From Gnetum montanum (Eukaryota > Streptophyta > Gnetopsida > Gnetales > Gnetaceae), in assembly GCA_015680685.1 (NCBI GenBank), contig MNCI01008036.1, positions 234,910 to 298,909 of the forward strand: a stretch of DNA of 64,000 nucleotides, given 5' to 3'. The position numbers and the translations under genes are program-made. Below the pieces are notes generated by a model. That model worked only from the letters and a program-made list of their open reading frames with translations. It did not search any database and had not been told where the DNA came from. Positions 1 through 11,500 of the stretch are shown piece by piece (within the stretch, counting starts at the first letter, position 1; each line of letters begins with the position of its first letter).

Positions 1-310
1 TGATCACTTTGGGATCACGTAGATTCAAAAATCACACAAATTAGGGCAATAATGAGCAAGTTATGGGTGCTGGAATTTGGAGTGTTAGAGCTCTTAGCAA
101 CACAAAAAAATTGGCAATAACTCCCTTCTTATCAAATTCAGAAATGAAAAATTTTGTAACTCCCTTATGCTATATATAGGTTGTGTACGTGTGATATCGT
201 AAATGCAACATCGTAGATGTGATATCATAGGTACTTGTGATATCATAGATATGATGTCACAATAGAAAAATCAAAATTTTTGATGTTTTTCTTGAAAAAA
301 ATTAAGTCCC
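1..310 (-). repeat. LTR-like fragment, possibly E1 3' LTR
   Basis: Read on the minus strand there is a cluster of GATATC/GATGTC motifs (about 262-190) followed by a TATATATA box (about 177-170). This is the same layout as the U3 regions of the other LTRs here. Sequence beyond the TATA box is not clearly similar to the 5' LTR of E1, so this may belong to another element that truncates E1. No terminal TGATGA/TCATCA could be fixed. Confidence 0.35.
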
Positions 311-1570
311 ATAGGATAGTTGGAAGATATGCATCATTTTGAAAGGGTCTTGATATGGAGATGATGCTTCAATTGTGAAAAATAAGCTTTGAAAATATAT
401 GATTAAGGAATCTTAGGTGATGAAAGTATATGAGGTATTGATGGAATGAATGAGAAAGACAACATTGTTGTGTTATTAGAATAGATAGTGTGAATGATAT
501 GGAAAGTATTTATTGTTATTTATTGGAATTGGAAGGCTCGAGATGATGTGGAATTGCTTGGCAGGTATAAGATACAATAGTTATACAAGTGGGTCCTCCC
601 CATAGCAGGCTCCATCCCTTAATGCCCTTGTATGACCATGCCTAGAAGTGTCCTTGGGCACTTAAGAAGTTGAATGTAATGCAAACCTATTTAGCAAAAC
701 ACACATATTAGTACCACCAAATTGGAAAAATTACTCTATTTTACATAAAAGCATAAATGATGATTATTCAAACAATGAGATGAAATGGTTTTAGAAGGGA
801 TTGTAGAAATTTGGACGTGAGGTGTTTTAGCATAGAAATGATGAATTCTTGTGTTTTATTAGTGGTTAAAGTAATCACTAGCCTTTCTATCCAAAATTCA
901 AACCAAGTCCAAACCACCTTCCAATGACATTGCATTGTTTTCATCTCTTGGAATTACAATTGTAAAACTATCAATGTTACAAAGAGTATTGTCACTTGGC
1001 ATATTGTCCAAGGGATGAGTTTATTCATAGTACTTTATTTTTATTTTTATGTTTCTAAGAAGCTGCATACCTTCAGGAATGGGTAACATGTCTTTGTAGT
1101 GGGACCCCTAAAAACTTATTTTGTGCTCTTTTATTTGTTATTTGTGTTAACCCTTTTAAGGTAGCACTTATTGTCAAACCTTTTAAGGTAGCACTTATTT
1201 TACTCTTACTTCCATTTTTCATTAGATCTACAAAGATATAATACAACCTTAGTAACATGATAGAACTTACAATAATAATCCAAAAAGAATCCACAAGTCT
1301 CCTTTATGTCACACCCTTTTCATTTCACTTGGTTCTTCACTTTTTTGTCCATGCATAATGATCACAATTTTATTCTTAGTTTGATGATGGAAATAATATC
1401 ATAATGGCCATGGTAAGAACCTCTTATTAATGGAATGGATGGATGGATGTCACTGTGCAAATAATTAGTCTTTTATGACTTGATAACATAGAGAAATTTT
1501 CACCTTATTAGGCTACATCTTGCCTTTATTTAAATGTGTTTTATTAATGATCAAAAAAGTGTATGATCCA
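311..1570 (-). other. E1 3' noncoding region
   Basis: There is no supportable gene here. Two short blocks are shared with the 3' noncoding regions of elements A, B and C: a GTGGGTCCTCCCC block near 584-600, and a block near 1065-1115 whose complement contains AAAGACATG followed by CCTGAAG|GTATGC. The second resembles a splice donor (see the 3' ORF finding). Short open frames here are not conserved. Confidence 0.5.
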
Positions 1571-1974
1571 TGAGATCTAGGGAGCATACACTTTAGGTGG
1601 TTCTCTTACCATATTTAGGGTTTTAACTTTATTATGATTATCCCATGTGATCTTGATGGTATTTGAGTTTTGATAATCTAATTTCTTATTTTTCTTTCCC
1701 ACTAGTATGTGTCTATGAGTTAATATTTTCATTTCTAAGTCCTTAGTTGGAGTCATTTTCTTCGAATAAGAATTAGTAAGTGGTTCATGTGTATCTATGC
1801 ATATGTTTAACAAATTAAGGTTCTCAATTAGTGGCCATGGGGTGACTTTTGGTTTTGTGGCTTTTGCTCTTTTTTCTGCACACATTTATGTTTCATTATT
1901 GCTGTGGACTGGTATGATGTTTATGTTAGTATTTTGAATATTCTATCCAATGTTGCACCCTTCTCTTTTAGCAA

Positions 1975-2340
1975 TTATGCATGGAATTCTTTGTGTATGG
2001 ATGGCTCCATTTTGTCCTCTTTTGAGATCCCCATGGATAAATCTCTCATGTTTAGCTTAACATCAATGGTGCTAAGCCATGCCCTCCCCATGATGATTGG
2101 ACATCCCTTATCAGTATCCTTAACATCGATCAACAAGAACTTTGCTAGGTAGGGCCACCCATTGACGATGATCACTATGTCATCAATTTGTCCCAAAGGG
2201 ATGGCAACAAATTGATCTGTAAGCTCCAACCTAATGTTGCATTTCTTAAGTGGTGGTAGGTTCCATGTTTGATGTGTCATAGGAGATTAAATTGACTATG
2301 GAACCTGAGTCTAATAGAGCTTTGCATGGTAGATTCCCAG
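1975..2340 (-). pseudogene. E1 retropepsin-like aspartic protease fragment
   Basis: The minus-strand translation gives the active-site stretch LLDSGS followed by NLIS, then a [19 protein letters not shown]-like stretch and a conserved end [12 protein letters not shown]. These match the protease segments of elements B and C and the Athila-type retropepsin pattern (D-S-G active site, flap, then hydrophobic-GR). The D-S-G triad is intact, but a frame break separates the active site (about 2310-2325) from the downstream part (2280-1975). No polymerase follows it. Confidence 0.7.
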
Positions 2341-2999
2341 CTACTCGTAGATAGATTAAAGGAACTCCTGGGTTAATTCACTTCTGTAGGAGTGGCCTTA
2401 CCTTAATCCAATCGGTAACAACTATAGTGACCATGAAAATTTGTATTTTCAGGGTTGATGATGATGGAAGCTTATCAAGAGTGAGAAGATTTGTTTTAGG
2501 AGAAGATGGTCTTGATGAAGCTCCTATTCTACCATCTTTTTCTAAACTCATCCTAAACAAAGGATGTTTCTTTATTTGGGCCTTAGCATTGCTAGTGAGA
2601 TCTTCTATTCATAGATTTATTGCCCTTGCAGCCTTCTTCTGATGTGGCTATGATGGTAGTTCACCCTGCATTGTGGGTGGTGGCATTAGTGGCAAAGTAT
2701 TTAGGTTGGAATTTGGAAGATCAACTGTTTGTGAGTGCATGTGCAAGTTTAGATTAGTCCTTGGTGGCATCAGTTGATAGTATTCTGGTGGGTGATATTA
2801 TGGATTTTGAATAGTGGCATTCATTGGTGAGATCATACGATGGACATAGTATCCATGAGGATTAGGCTGTCGATATGGATACTATTGGCATGACGATGGC
2901 ATGGCCCATGATTGCAGTTGTTGTCATTGCTGATGGTAGTGCTCCTATGACTACAACAAGGCTATGCTAGGATAGTACATTGGTTGAGGTTATCATCTA

Positions 3000-4920
3000 T
3001 AGTTACCTTAAGGATAAGGTAATCGTTTGGCCATTTTCTTTTGAATAGATCGTGAGTTAAGTGTGTATGGCCCAGTTTCTTTGAAATGTACCATGACTAG
3101 ACAACATCCCTTAGGATGTTTATACTAGCACATGATGCAACCTTCACCATCTATGGAGCTAGTGTTTGAGTATCCAACTATTGAAGCAACTTTGTCCTTT
3201 TGTCCAAATTCCTTCTTCTTCTTCTTTTCTATGCCTCTATTGAGTACTTGTTCTACTTTCTCCTCACCAATCTTTAGTGTTATTGTACAACATTCATCTA
3301 ATGAATCCCAAATTTTCACTACCTATGTTGCTATATCAACAATAGATTTCTGAATTGGTAGCCTCTCTTTCTTGATGACTTGATCCAAGGTTTCTTCCTC
3401 TTGGGTATCACACACCCATGCATCTCTTTTTTAGATTGATGGATCCCTATTGTATTCTTCAGCTAATTCGCTTTTTTTGAGTTCTCCTTCATCTTTTGCC
3501 ACTTGATTGATGAGTCTTTGAATCTGATAGGTAGTTAATTCTAATAGTCTTCCTTCAGCATAAACCCTAAGGGTCTCTCTTGGTTTGCTTCTTAGCCCAT
3601 CTATATGTGCCTTACCTATTCCTTTGATGAAAATCCATGGCTTGGACATTTATTTAATAATGAATAATATTTGCCCATTGCTGCATCAAGGGTCTCATGA
3701 GTCTCTTGTTCCTAGTTCTAGATTTTCTTTCTTAGGTTTAACACTCATGAATATGTCTAATATTTTACATTAAAAATTTCAAGCATGGTACTCCAAGGTC
3801 TAATGGATTCAAGCTCCAGTGACTTGTACCAACTTTTCGCTTCCTTCATAAGTGTTCTAGGAAACAACTTCAATTTCTACGAATTACTCTGTATGTTTTG
3901 AAGGGAATAGGCATCATGAAATGCTTGAAGGTGATGTTGAGGATCAATGTTATAACCTCCTTCAAATCTAAGCATGTTATTCATATTTAGCTATTTAATT
4001 TAGCTACCTCTCATGTGCTTGGTTGGTATATGGACCACTTCCTAAATGTTGATCATGTCATGGGTTATCATAAGGGGTTCATCATCATGATCAAGTTCAT
4101 GGGCTCTATGGTAGTAGTGACCCCTTCTATGCTCATGCCTCTCTTGATCCTCTCTTCTATTTATGTGCCTTCTTCTTTCATAATCATCATCTTCTGAATC
4201 AGAATATCTTGAGTATCAGTCATGATGATCATGAGCTCTTCTCTTTTCCCTATCAAAATATTGTTACTTGTGTTGTCTCCTATTATAGCCCTCTGATGAT
4301 TGTGATGAAGTAGAGGAGATAGAAGGAGAACAGTGCCAGCCGATTCTCCTTTCATGAATCTTGTGAGTTTCCTTGTAGGACTTAGTAGGATCACTTGGCC
4401 TAGAGTCCTGCTTGTATCGTGAGTCAATAGCCTCCCCTTTGTGTGGCTATACCATGGTAGAGTGAAGTTGGGCTTTGACAGGTTCTTCTAGTCTAATGAT
4501 AGGTGTCTTTGATGGCTCCTCATGGTTCTGGTATAGTTGTTCCAAAATGAATTGATCAACATCGAGCTCTTCTACGACAACAAATGTGTTGGCTTGCTTC
4601 CCTTTGGTATGAACATGTTTGACCTCCATAGCAGCATCTCTCTTTATCTACTTTTTTATAGGTTCATAGGATTGATCAACATCGAACTCTTCTACGACAA
4701 CAAATGTGTTGGCTTGCTTCCCTTTGGTATGAACATGTTTGACCTCCATAGCAGCATCTCTCTTTATCTACTTTTTTATAGGTTCATAGGGTATGGTCAT
4801 GTGTTGAGTCACATGATACCCTTATTGAATATAGTCCAAGCGCATTCCTCTTCGAGTAATTTGTATCATGTTTAGTGTTGCACGTTCGAGGGGCAAGACT
4901 ATGTTTCCTTGCATGTTTCT
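3000..4920 (-). pseudogene. E1 gag, degenerate
   Basis: Minus-strand frames give, in order: an N-terminal piece with QGNIVLP (shared with elements B and C), a 40-residue segment present twice in tandem, a charged Arg/His/Asp-rich linker, and the core Gag stretch with RFEGGYNIDPQHHLQAFHD. After the core come KLKLFPRTL, a matrix-to-capsid-like helix region ending near 3440, and a Cys/His knuckle (about 3140-3101) with C-x2-C ... H-P-K-G-C-C. Several in-frame stops interrupt it. Its function in the family is the capsid/nucleocapsid of the particle. Confidence 0.75.
4551..4790 (-). repeat. 120-bp tandem duplication inside E1 gag
   Basis: Positions 4551-4670 and 4671-4790 are near-identical head-to-tail copies with a period of exactly 120 bp. 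I see one clear mismatch (4566 versus 4686). The period is a multiple of three, so the duplication adds 40 codons in frame. The low divergence compared with the decayed flanks says it is much younger than the element. Confidence 0.9.
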
Positions 4921-5209
4921 CCATCTCATTTATTTATCTTGATGAAATATGAAGATTAAGTCTAGATGGTATGAATTAGTGTGAGAATAAGTAATACGTG
5001 TTTGCATTGGCATTCCACAATCTTCTTCATCAACAATTCTATCACTACTTTTTGTTTCCTTGGCAGGTGATAATTGATCATTATGTGAAGCCAGGTTATC
5101 ATTTTTTGACAGTTTATGTTAAGTGTGCTTTATATTAGGGTTGTGAAGATTAGAGTTAGGTTCTAATACAATGAACTTTGGAAAATTAATTACTTAGTAT
5201 AACATTGAC

Positions 5210-5231
5210 TTATCCCTCGCAATCGTGCCAA
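5210..5231 (-). other. E1 primer binding site (tRNA-Asp type)
   Basis: The complement reads TTGGCACGATTGCGAGGGAT directly after the LTR end. It is a mutated version of TGGCGCCGTTGCCGGGGA, the complement of the plant tRNA-Asp 3' end, which is perfect in element B. Confidence 0.75.
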
Positions 5232-6050
5232 TGATGAGTGGTGGAGTATTGAACACCCAACCAAATGAGATACGAGTGTTCATGCATATTCCCAATCAAA
5301 CTCCACAGATAAGACAATGTGATTATACCAGTAATTAGTTAGCATTCGCCAATTGTTGTCTTCCCATGTGAGTTAGTAAAATCAATGTATATGGTTTAAC
5401 TCACAATGAGGTATATGATATTGATGTTGTATTGGCCATTGGGCTCATAGTAAACATGAAGTGAAAGTAAAGGGTTCTAAATCTAAGTGATAGTCAAACA
5501 AATCTAAACTAGCTTATGTGATGAGTAGCTAGTCCTAATCTTCTGGTCACACCTTAGACTTCATGCAACTACTATTGGGATTACCAAGTACTACACTATT
5601 GGGCATACCAAGTGATAATACTACTAGGTTACCAAGTAGTTACACTTACATGCTCGAGATTAGTCATAATCATTCTATTTAACAACATTAAAAAGTAAAT
5701 TGCAAGTAATCGTAAACATTAACTATGAAAATAGTTAACAGTAAACTAATTAGAAACAAAAATAAAACTAGGTATTGTTGCAATGATGTAAAGTAATCTC
5801 AGTCTTTATTGTCAATCATGCAATGCATCTAGGTACATCATAATCGAATAAAGATTCCATTCAATTACAAAACATCACACTGCGGGCACACATTGCTAAG
5901 TACTAAATTTAAGAAAACAAATTGAAAGAGTTTTGTTACTAAGCTATCAAATCTACTACGGATTTATATGATGATGTATGCTAAGATACAACATCATAGA
6001 TACAATATCGTAACTACGATATTGTTATCGCTAAAAAAATTGGATTTATC
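5232..6050 (-). repeat. E1 5' LTR
   Basis: The LTR runs from TGATAAATCC (complement of 6041-6050) to TCATCA (complement of 5232-5237). It contains ATATCG-type motifs near 6025-5985, a CATATAAAT TATA-like box near 5970, TGCCCGCAG near 5885, and the CTTTATT...AATAAAG hairpin (5847-5853 and 5804-5810) shared by all LTRs of this group. Its end is adjacent to the primer binding site. Confidence 0.8.
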
Positions 6051-6169
6051 ATAAGCTATATAAATATTATGCAAAAAGATGATTGAAATTGAACTAGCCC
6101 ATTGGATTCATTCAATCTTGAAACTAAGTAAAAGTAGTTTTAATTTTAATATATAAAAAGCATATATTA

Positions 6170-6240
6170 TTATTTAGTTGATCCCAATTTTTTGGGGGGA
6201 GAAGGCTAGGATGAGGATGATGATGATGATAAAAAAGGTT
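6170..6240 (+). repeat. RTE-type LINE 3' tail fragment
   Basis: The sequence GATCCCAATTTTTTGGGG...AAGGCTAGGATG followed by (GAT)n resembles the 3' end of plant RTE-like LINEs, which close with a CCCCA...TTGGGA...AAGGCT motif and a trinucleotide run. No coding part is recognisable upstream. Confidence 0.5.
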
Positions 6241-8367
6241 ATATTATATTTCAAATCACATGTAACACTTGATGCACCTTACCTTTGTGGTCTATGTAAG
6301 TTTTACTAAAGTATCATGTTAGCTATATGTCTTAGGGGTATATATAGTAAAATTCATTTCACATTCTAACACCTAACTTCAAGTATTACAATGAACATAA
6401 CTTTTTTTAACAACAAAAGGAACGTTTCAGAGTACAAAGATTTGGCTTCATTTTAATGTTTCTCTTTCCTTAAAATAAATATTTTTAGTCTTCAAGAATA
6501 AGAGCAACACTACTTTTCAACTTAGTTTAAGCTTATGCTTTTGCTACTTTGAGCTACTTTCTACAAAAAACTTATTTTTCTATTGTCGCAGTCTTTATTG
6601 ATTGTCTCTAACATTCTTCATAATATAAATATTCTACATATTTATAACTCCTACAATATCTTTGATAAAATTATGTTGTCTATGTGTTTCCTCCTTCCAT
6701 GATAAGCTATATTTTTGGCCAAAGAGATTGCACTTTGGCTATCACAAAACACATGATAACTCTTTTATTTAATAATGCCTAAAGAGGGAAAAATCATGAA
6801 GCCATGACATTTCTATAAAAATCTCTTCTAATGTTACATATTTAGCCTTCATGATGGATAAAGTAACAAATGACTCTAACCTTGACAACTAACTAATAAT
6901 ACTTGCACCAAAGAGAAATGCACAACATGTTGTAGATTTGTCAATGTCTAAATTGGTATCAAAATTTTCTTTAGACACTAAGCACTTCAAATCAACTCAA
7001 TGCTTTAGACATTTTAATACCTTTATTGCTTAAGAAAGTTTCTAGTGGTATGTGAGCTTTATTTGCAATATGAAATAATTATAGTAGGAAACAAATTTTG
7101 GCATAGGGGATTAAAAGAAAAAAAAATTCATAGTTTCATCCAAACCATATTATTGTATGGGTGTGTTGTGTGAGAACCTTCTCTCTTAGCACATAATTCC
7201 AAAAAACTTAGAGCATATTCGAAAATAGTTTCTTGTATTTGAACTTCAAGTGAAAATGCAAAATTCTTATGATATCTTACTTCTAGAATTAAATTTGCTT
7301 CCTCTTGAAGTTGGAGCCCTTTGTCAATCTACTATTTATACTTGGGAGTTAAGCTACATAGAGGAAGTCAACTATGCTAAGAAATAATGAATGCTACACA
7401 AGAAAATAAATGGTTGCACCAAGGAAAATTATGGCTTCAATTATAGAATATTGTGATGGATGACCATCCTTTAAATAAGAACTCTTCTAAAAGATTAGAA
7501 ATTCTTGGCTAAACTTTGGTTGAACACTCACGCAAGTAACATTTTACTTAGATTTTGTTAGAAGAAGTTTGTTATTTGGTATTTAAAAGTATCTATTTAG
7601 TTATTCCCATCTATTTAATAAATTAAAATGCTAGAGAAAAAATGGAATCTCATTGTATTTTTATTGAGATAGATGAGTAGATCAATTTTACTAAGGGAAG
7701 AGAGTATTTGCACACTATGTAGAACATTGAGGATGAAGAACATATCTTTTTATATTGTTCATCTCTGGTTCACATTCAAATGAATTACAATATCAACAAT
7801 AAATTGCTAATATAATTTTCAGTTTTCAAGTTACGTATGATAAATAAATGTAAGTCTTAGCAAAGCAATGCATGCATATAGCAAAGTAGAAGAATCCTAA
7901 TTTTTTTTAGTGGATTTAGTTTTTTTCAAAAAATCTAATTTCATAGTGGACCTAATCTTTTTCTAGTGAATTTGATTTTTTTAGTAGAGATAATGTTTCT
8001 CTAACAAATGTCATTTTTTTTAATGGATTTGATTTTTTCTCATTGATTTTTCTCCAATGGATCTGATTTCTGTAGAATTTCCCTATGGGGGATTCTATAT
8101 TACTTCCAACTTTCCAACTAATGTTGAAATTTCTAATTCTTTAAGCCATGTAGAAATTTCTTTGATTCTCAAAATGTAGATTTACAAGTTGGTAAGAAAA
8201 AATTTGTGATGCTTTCTTATAGTGATGTTGATGCAACTAAGATACCCAATCTTATTCTTTCTAATGATGTATATGATGTATATGAGTTATTTGGTAATAA
8301 AAAATTTATGATGCCTTTTTGTATTTGGCTCTTATAGAAATGAATGATGTAAAATAAATCATGTAAT
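6241..8367. other. intergenic sequence, no gene seen
   Basis: The sequence is AT-rich with no convincing reading frame. Between about 7900 and 8080 there is a weak, diverged tandem pattern of GTGGATTTGATTTTT-like units. Nothing else could be supported. Confidence 0.6.
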
Positions 8368-8410
8368 CAACACCATGTAGTTGAGATAAGGCTAGGATGA
8401 TGATGAAGCT
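8368..8410 (+). repeat. RTE-type LINE 3' tail fragment
   Basis: ACCATGTAGTTGAGATAAGGCTAGGATGATGATG matches the same LINE 3' end motif as at 6170 and 35370, ending in a short (GAT)n run just upstream of element A. Confidence 0.5.
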
Positions 8411-8493
8411 CATTAGCAAATTATAGCAACAATCTTGATAAAAATTAATTACAAGTTGACAACTAATGAATCATGGTTTGTCAGGTGCTGATA

Positions 8494-8600
8494 TCAGACC
8501 CTTGATATCGAACCCCTGATATTGGACCCTTGATATCAAACCCCTGATATCAGGTATGCGATATCGCGGTCTGGATAATGATATCGGATACACAATATCG
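8494..8600 (+). promoter_or_regulatory. GATATC palindrome array upstream of TATAAATA
   Basis: There are five roughly 14-bp units of the form GATATCGGACCCTT, followed by three more GATATC-containing units. They end about 20 bp before the TATA box at 8618. The equivalent array in the 3' LTR (13570-13745) has about ten 14-bp units. Position and palindromy suggest a promoter-proximal binding-site cluster. The binding protein is unknown. Confidence 0.6.
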
Positions 8601-8754
8601 TGGTTCCTATGTAAGCCTATAAATACCACATTTAGGCACACAGGAAGGAAAGTAAATTAGCATTAGTGTAGAGTCTTTTTGTCATTTTTTTTAGTTCATC
8701 TCAACCCTTTCCTCAGTGCATGCCCGCAGTGTGATGATTGTAATTGTACGGAAC

Positions 8755-8803
8755 CTTTATTCGAGTGTGACCTACTTGGACACACACATGACTAGCAATA
8801 AAG
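8755..8803 (+). promoter_or_regulatory. conserved poly(A)-signal hairpin in R
   Basis: The outer arms CTTTATT (8755-8761) and AATAAAG (8797-8803) are complementary. An inner stem GTGTG/CACAC (8765-8769 with 8781-8785) closes a loop containing CCTACTTGGA. The AATAAA polyadenylation signal sits in the 3' arm. The same layout recurs in every LTR of this group in the window. Confidence 0.55.
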
Positions 8804-9349
8804 ATCAAGATTACTTCATCATTGTAGCATTCACTTAGTTTTAATTGCTTACTATTATTGTTATTTATTGCTTTGTTAATTAATATTTCTTTACCTTCAT
8901 TTCCTATCCTTGTTATTAAACACGGAATGAGTACGACTTAATCGTGAGCATTTAAGTGTGACTACTTGGTATCCCAGTAGTGTACCTACGACATGCACTT
9001 GGTAATCCCAACAGTAGTACATGAGGTCCAAGATGTGTATGGATGATTAAGGAACGGATGCTCATCGCACTTAGGCTAGCTTAGACTCTCTTCACCCTTT
9101 CTCTCTTAGGTTAATCAAAGTTATTTCCATTGCCTCTAGGAGTAGCACTAGCTTAGGACCACATCATACACCTCACTCTAGACTAAACCATACGTGACAA
9201 AGAAATTACTAGTCCAGGGAAGATAGCAAACTGCGATCAACGTGTAATTATCTAGATACCACAACTAGCCCATCTATGGAGTTCGACCAGATTGTGCATG
9301 AATTCTCGTATTCGTACCATTGAGTGTAGGGGTACCTCACCACTCATCG

Positions 9350-9370
9350 TTGGCATCGTTGCCGGGGATG
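9350..9370 (+). other. A primer binding site (tRNA-Asp)
   Basis: TTGGCATCGTTGCCGGGGAT follows the 5' LTR directly. It differs from the tRNA-Asp 3' complement only at two positions after TGGC. Confidence 0.85.
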
Positions 9371-9482
9371 GTGCTAGTTGTTTAGATTAGTTACATCATA
9401 CAAGATCATTGTAAGAAAGTATTAATGATATATCTTTTAGAAGGAAATAATTGCAAATAAGTCACACACAATTTCACAACAA

Positions 9483-11500
9483 TGTCTCTCTCACAAGACT
9501 ATGATAATGCAACAACTAGTAAGGCAATTCATTGGAGAACCAACAAATTATATGACAATGAAGACGAAGTTTGAAGTACATAAGCAAAGACAACATTGTT
9601 CCAACTTACAAACTCATAACCTACCTAGTGACGATGAACCCCTGTTGACCACTAAGAGCCTAATGCATATACAAGAGGCTGTTCGAATATCCCACAAGCA
9701 TTGTAAGGAAAGTCGTCTACCCAAGCTTGATTTAAACAAGTTTTCCAAATTTTTAGGAGGCTATGATTTAGATCCAAAACATCATTTATAAGCCTTCCAT
9801 GATGCCTATGAATGGAAAAATATTGATAATGGGTGGAAAAAACTTAAGCTCTTTCCTATAACACTCGTTGGCCAAGAAAAAGTATGGTATAGGTCCTTAA
9901 GACCAAAATCAATTCGATGTTGGCCGATAATGGTAGAACTCTTCAATGAAAGATATCAAACCTATGCAAGAGTGTCAACCTTGAGGAAACAAATCCAAGA
10001 GTGGAAACAAGCGCAACATGAACCCTTGGACATGGCCGTAGAAAGATGTTATGCATTGTTAAACAATTGCCCAGGCCATGGATTCTCTGAGAAAAGGCTA
10101 ATGTACCACATCATGGATGGGCTCCATAATGAAACAAGGGAGACCCTAAGAATGTATGCCCTAGGTCAATTGAATGAGCTACGAACCCATCAATTCTAAG
10201 AGCTTATTAAGCATGTAGCAAAAGAAGAAGGAGAAATGGCTAAATGGGAGAATGTTGAAAGCTGTCAACAGGACCAAAATCTTGGATTACCAAAGGTCCA
10301 TAATCATGAAGAGGAGAAATCAACTCACCTCAAGGAGGTGGAACCACCTTGGCTAGTACTACAATCACTAGACCAAATTGAGGCAAAGGTCAATAAGATG
10401 AGAGAATGAATACATGAAAAATGTGGAGAATATGCCAACACTATTAGAGGTAGGACCATGACGAACCAAGAAGCAGGACAGAACACCCTTAGAAAATCAG
10501 AAAGAAGGGTTGAAGAGAATAAGAACTCAACTACTAATCATATGTATCAATGTAACATTTGCTTGTATGCTCACCCCAAAGCTCAATGCCTAATCCTGTC
10601 ACATTTACATGAGCTTTGGGGAAGAATGTTACATCCAGAGTTCATACAAAAATACTATGTTCAATCACAGTGGCAAAAATCCCAATCGTGGGGAAGGCCA
10701 CCCCCAAACTGATCACACCCTTCATATCATCCAAGCCCAAGCACTTATCAAGTTTAGCATCCTTTTTCCCCAACTGGGTCAACATCCTCTATCTCACCAC
10801 ATTGTTATCATTCTCCTAAATACTATCAACCCATATCCTATCCAACAAAATCACCACCTCATGTGACTTACACTTCTCCTCACCCTCAATATTCTTATCC
10901 TTCATCTCCTTCTACATTGCCACCAATTGTACTAGAAGGTTTTGCACCACAGCACCAACCCACAAACGTTACTTGTGCTACTACAGTCAATAGCAACGGG
11001 GATCCTCCACAACATCAAAAGCATCCTTTCTTTAGGCATGACCAAAGAAAGAGACAACATGGTTCCAAAACCACTGCACTCTCCAACCAAGCACAAGTTC
11101 AATGCTATGATGCATCTGTCTCCTCAAACACAACACCTCCTGTTACCTTATCAGGGCCACCAATCAACACTCCAACAACCATTTGGCCTAATGAATATAA
11201 CCATGTAGGGAGACATATCGATCCTTGCATACCAACTTACAATCACGGGTGCCGTAGTGGGTCAACTCCTTATCACATGACTACATCTCATAATTTTCCC
11301 CGTTATGCCTACTTTAATCAAGTGTGTAAACCCCAAATTGGGTACATTCCAACTACCACATCAAAGGACACCCAGTGGTGATATGACCTTACTCCAATAT
11401 TTTCAAAATGCATGGATCCAACTGTTCCATTTATTAATTCTCGCTATGATCAAAAGTTTAGTTATCAAGGATATCCCCCATTCTAACAAACAAAATTAAT
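9483..11500 (+). pseudogene. A gag, degenerate
   Basis: One frame runs from about 9501 to 11381 with only a few stops (9789, 10197, 10407, 10710 and the following linker). It holds the core Gag stretch (FLGGYDLDPKHHL, KLKLFPITL, MVELFNERYQTYARVSTLRK), then LRMYALGQLNELRTHQ. Next is a Cys/His knuckle C-x2-C-x3-H-x4-C at about 10550-10592 and a Pro/Ser/Thr-rich tail. It aligns with B residues encoded at 21600-22670. There is no protease fused downstream. The family role is particle capsid and nucleic-acid binding. Confidence 0.8.

Larger units (their letters stand above)
1..6050 (-). mobile_element. E1: Ty3/gypsy Gag+protease element, 3' end uncertain
   Basis: This is a degenerate LTR retrotransposon read leftwards. 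In its own order it has a 5' LTR (5232-6050), a tRNA-Asp-type primer binding site (5210-5231), gag (about 4920-3000), an aspartic protease (about 2340-1975) and a long 3' noncoding part. No reverse transcriptase, RNase H or integrase is recognisable between the protease and the 3' noncoding region, so it looks non-autonomous. Many in-frame stops show that it is old. Its Gag and protease align by eye with those of elements B and C in this window. The left end may lie at or beyond the window edge; the LTR-like sequence at 1-310 does not clearly match the 5' LTR. Confidence 0.75.
8464..9349 (+). repeat. A 5' LTR
   Basis: It is homologous throughout to 13543-14501. It carries five 14-bp GATATC units (about 8494-8565), TATAAATA (8618-8625), TGCCCGCAG, the CTTTATT...AATAAAG hairpin (8755-8803) and the group U5 ending in GGTACCTC and CACTCATCG. 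The 3' LTR has the expected TCATCA at that end. The first base pair block reads TAATGA where the 3' copy has TGATGA. Confidence 0.9.

Noticed and set aside
8494-8600. GATATC array as a CRISPR-like repeat array
   Set aside because: Units are 14 bp with no unique spacers, lie in an LTR promoter and occur in a plant genome.
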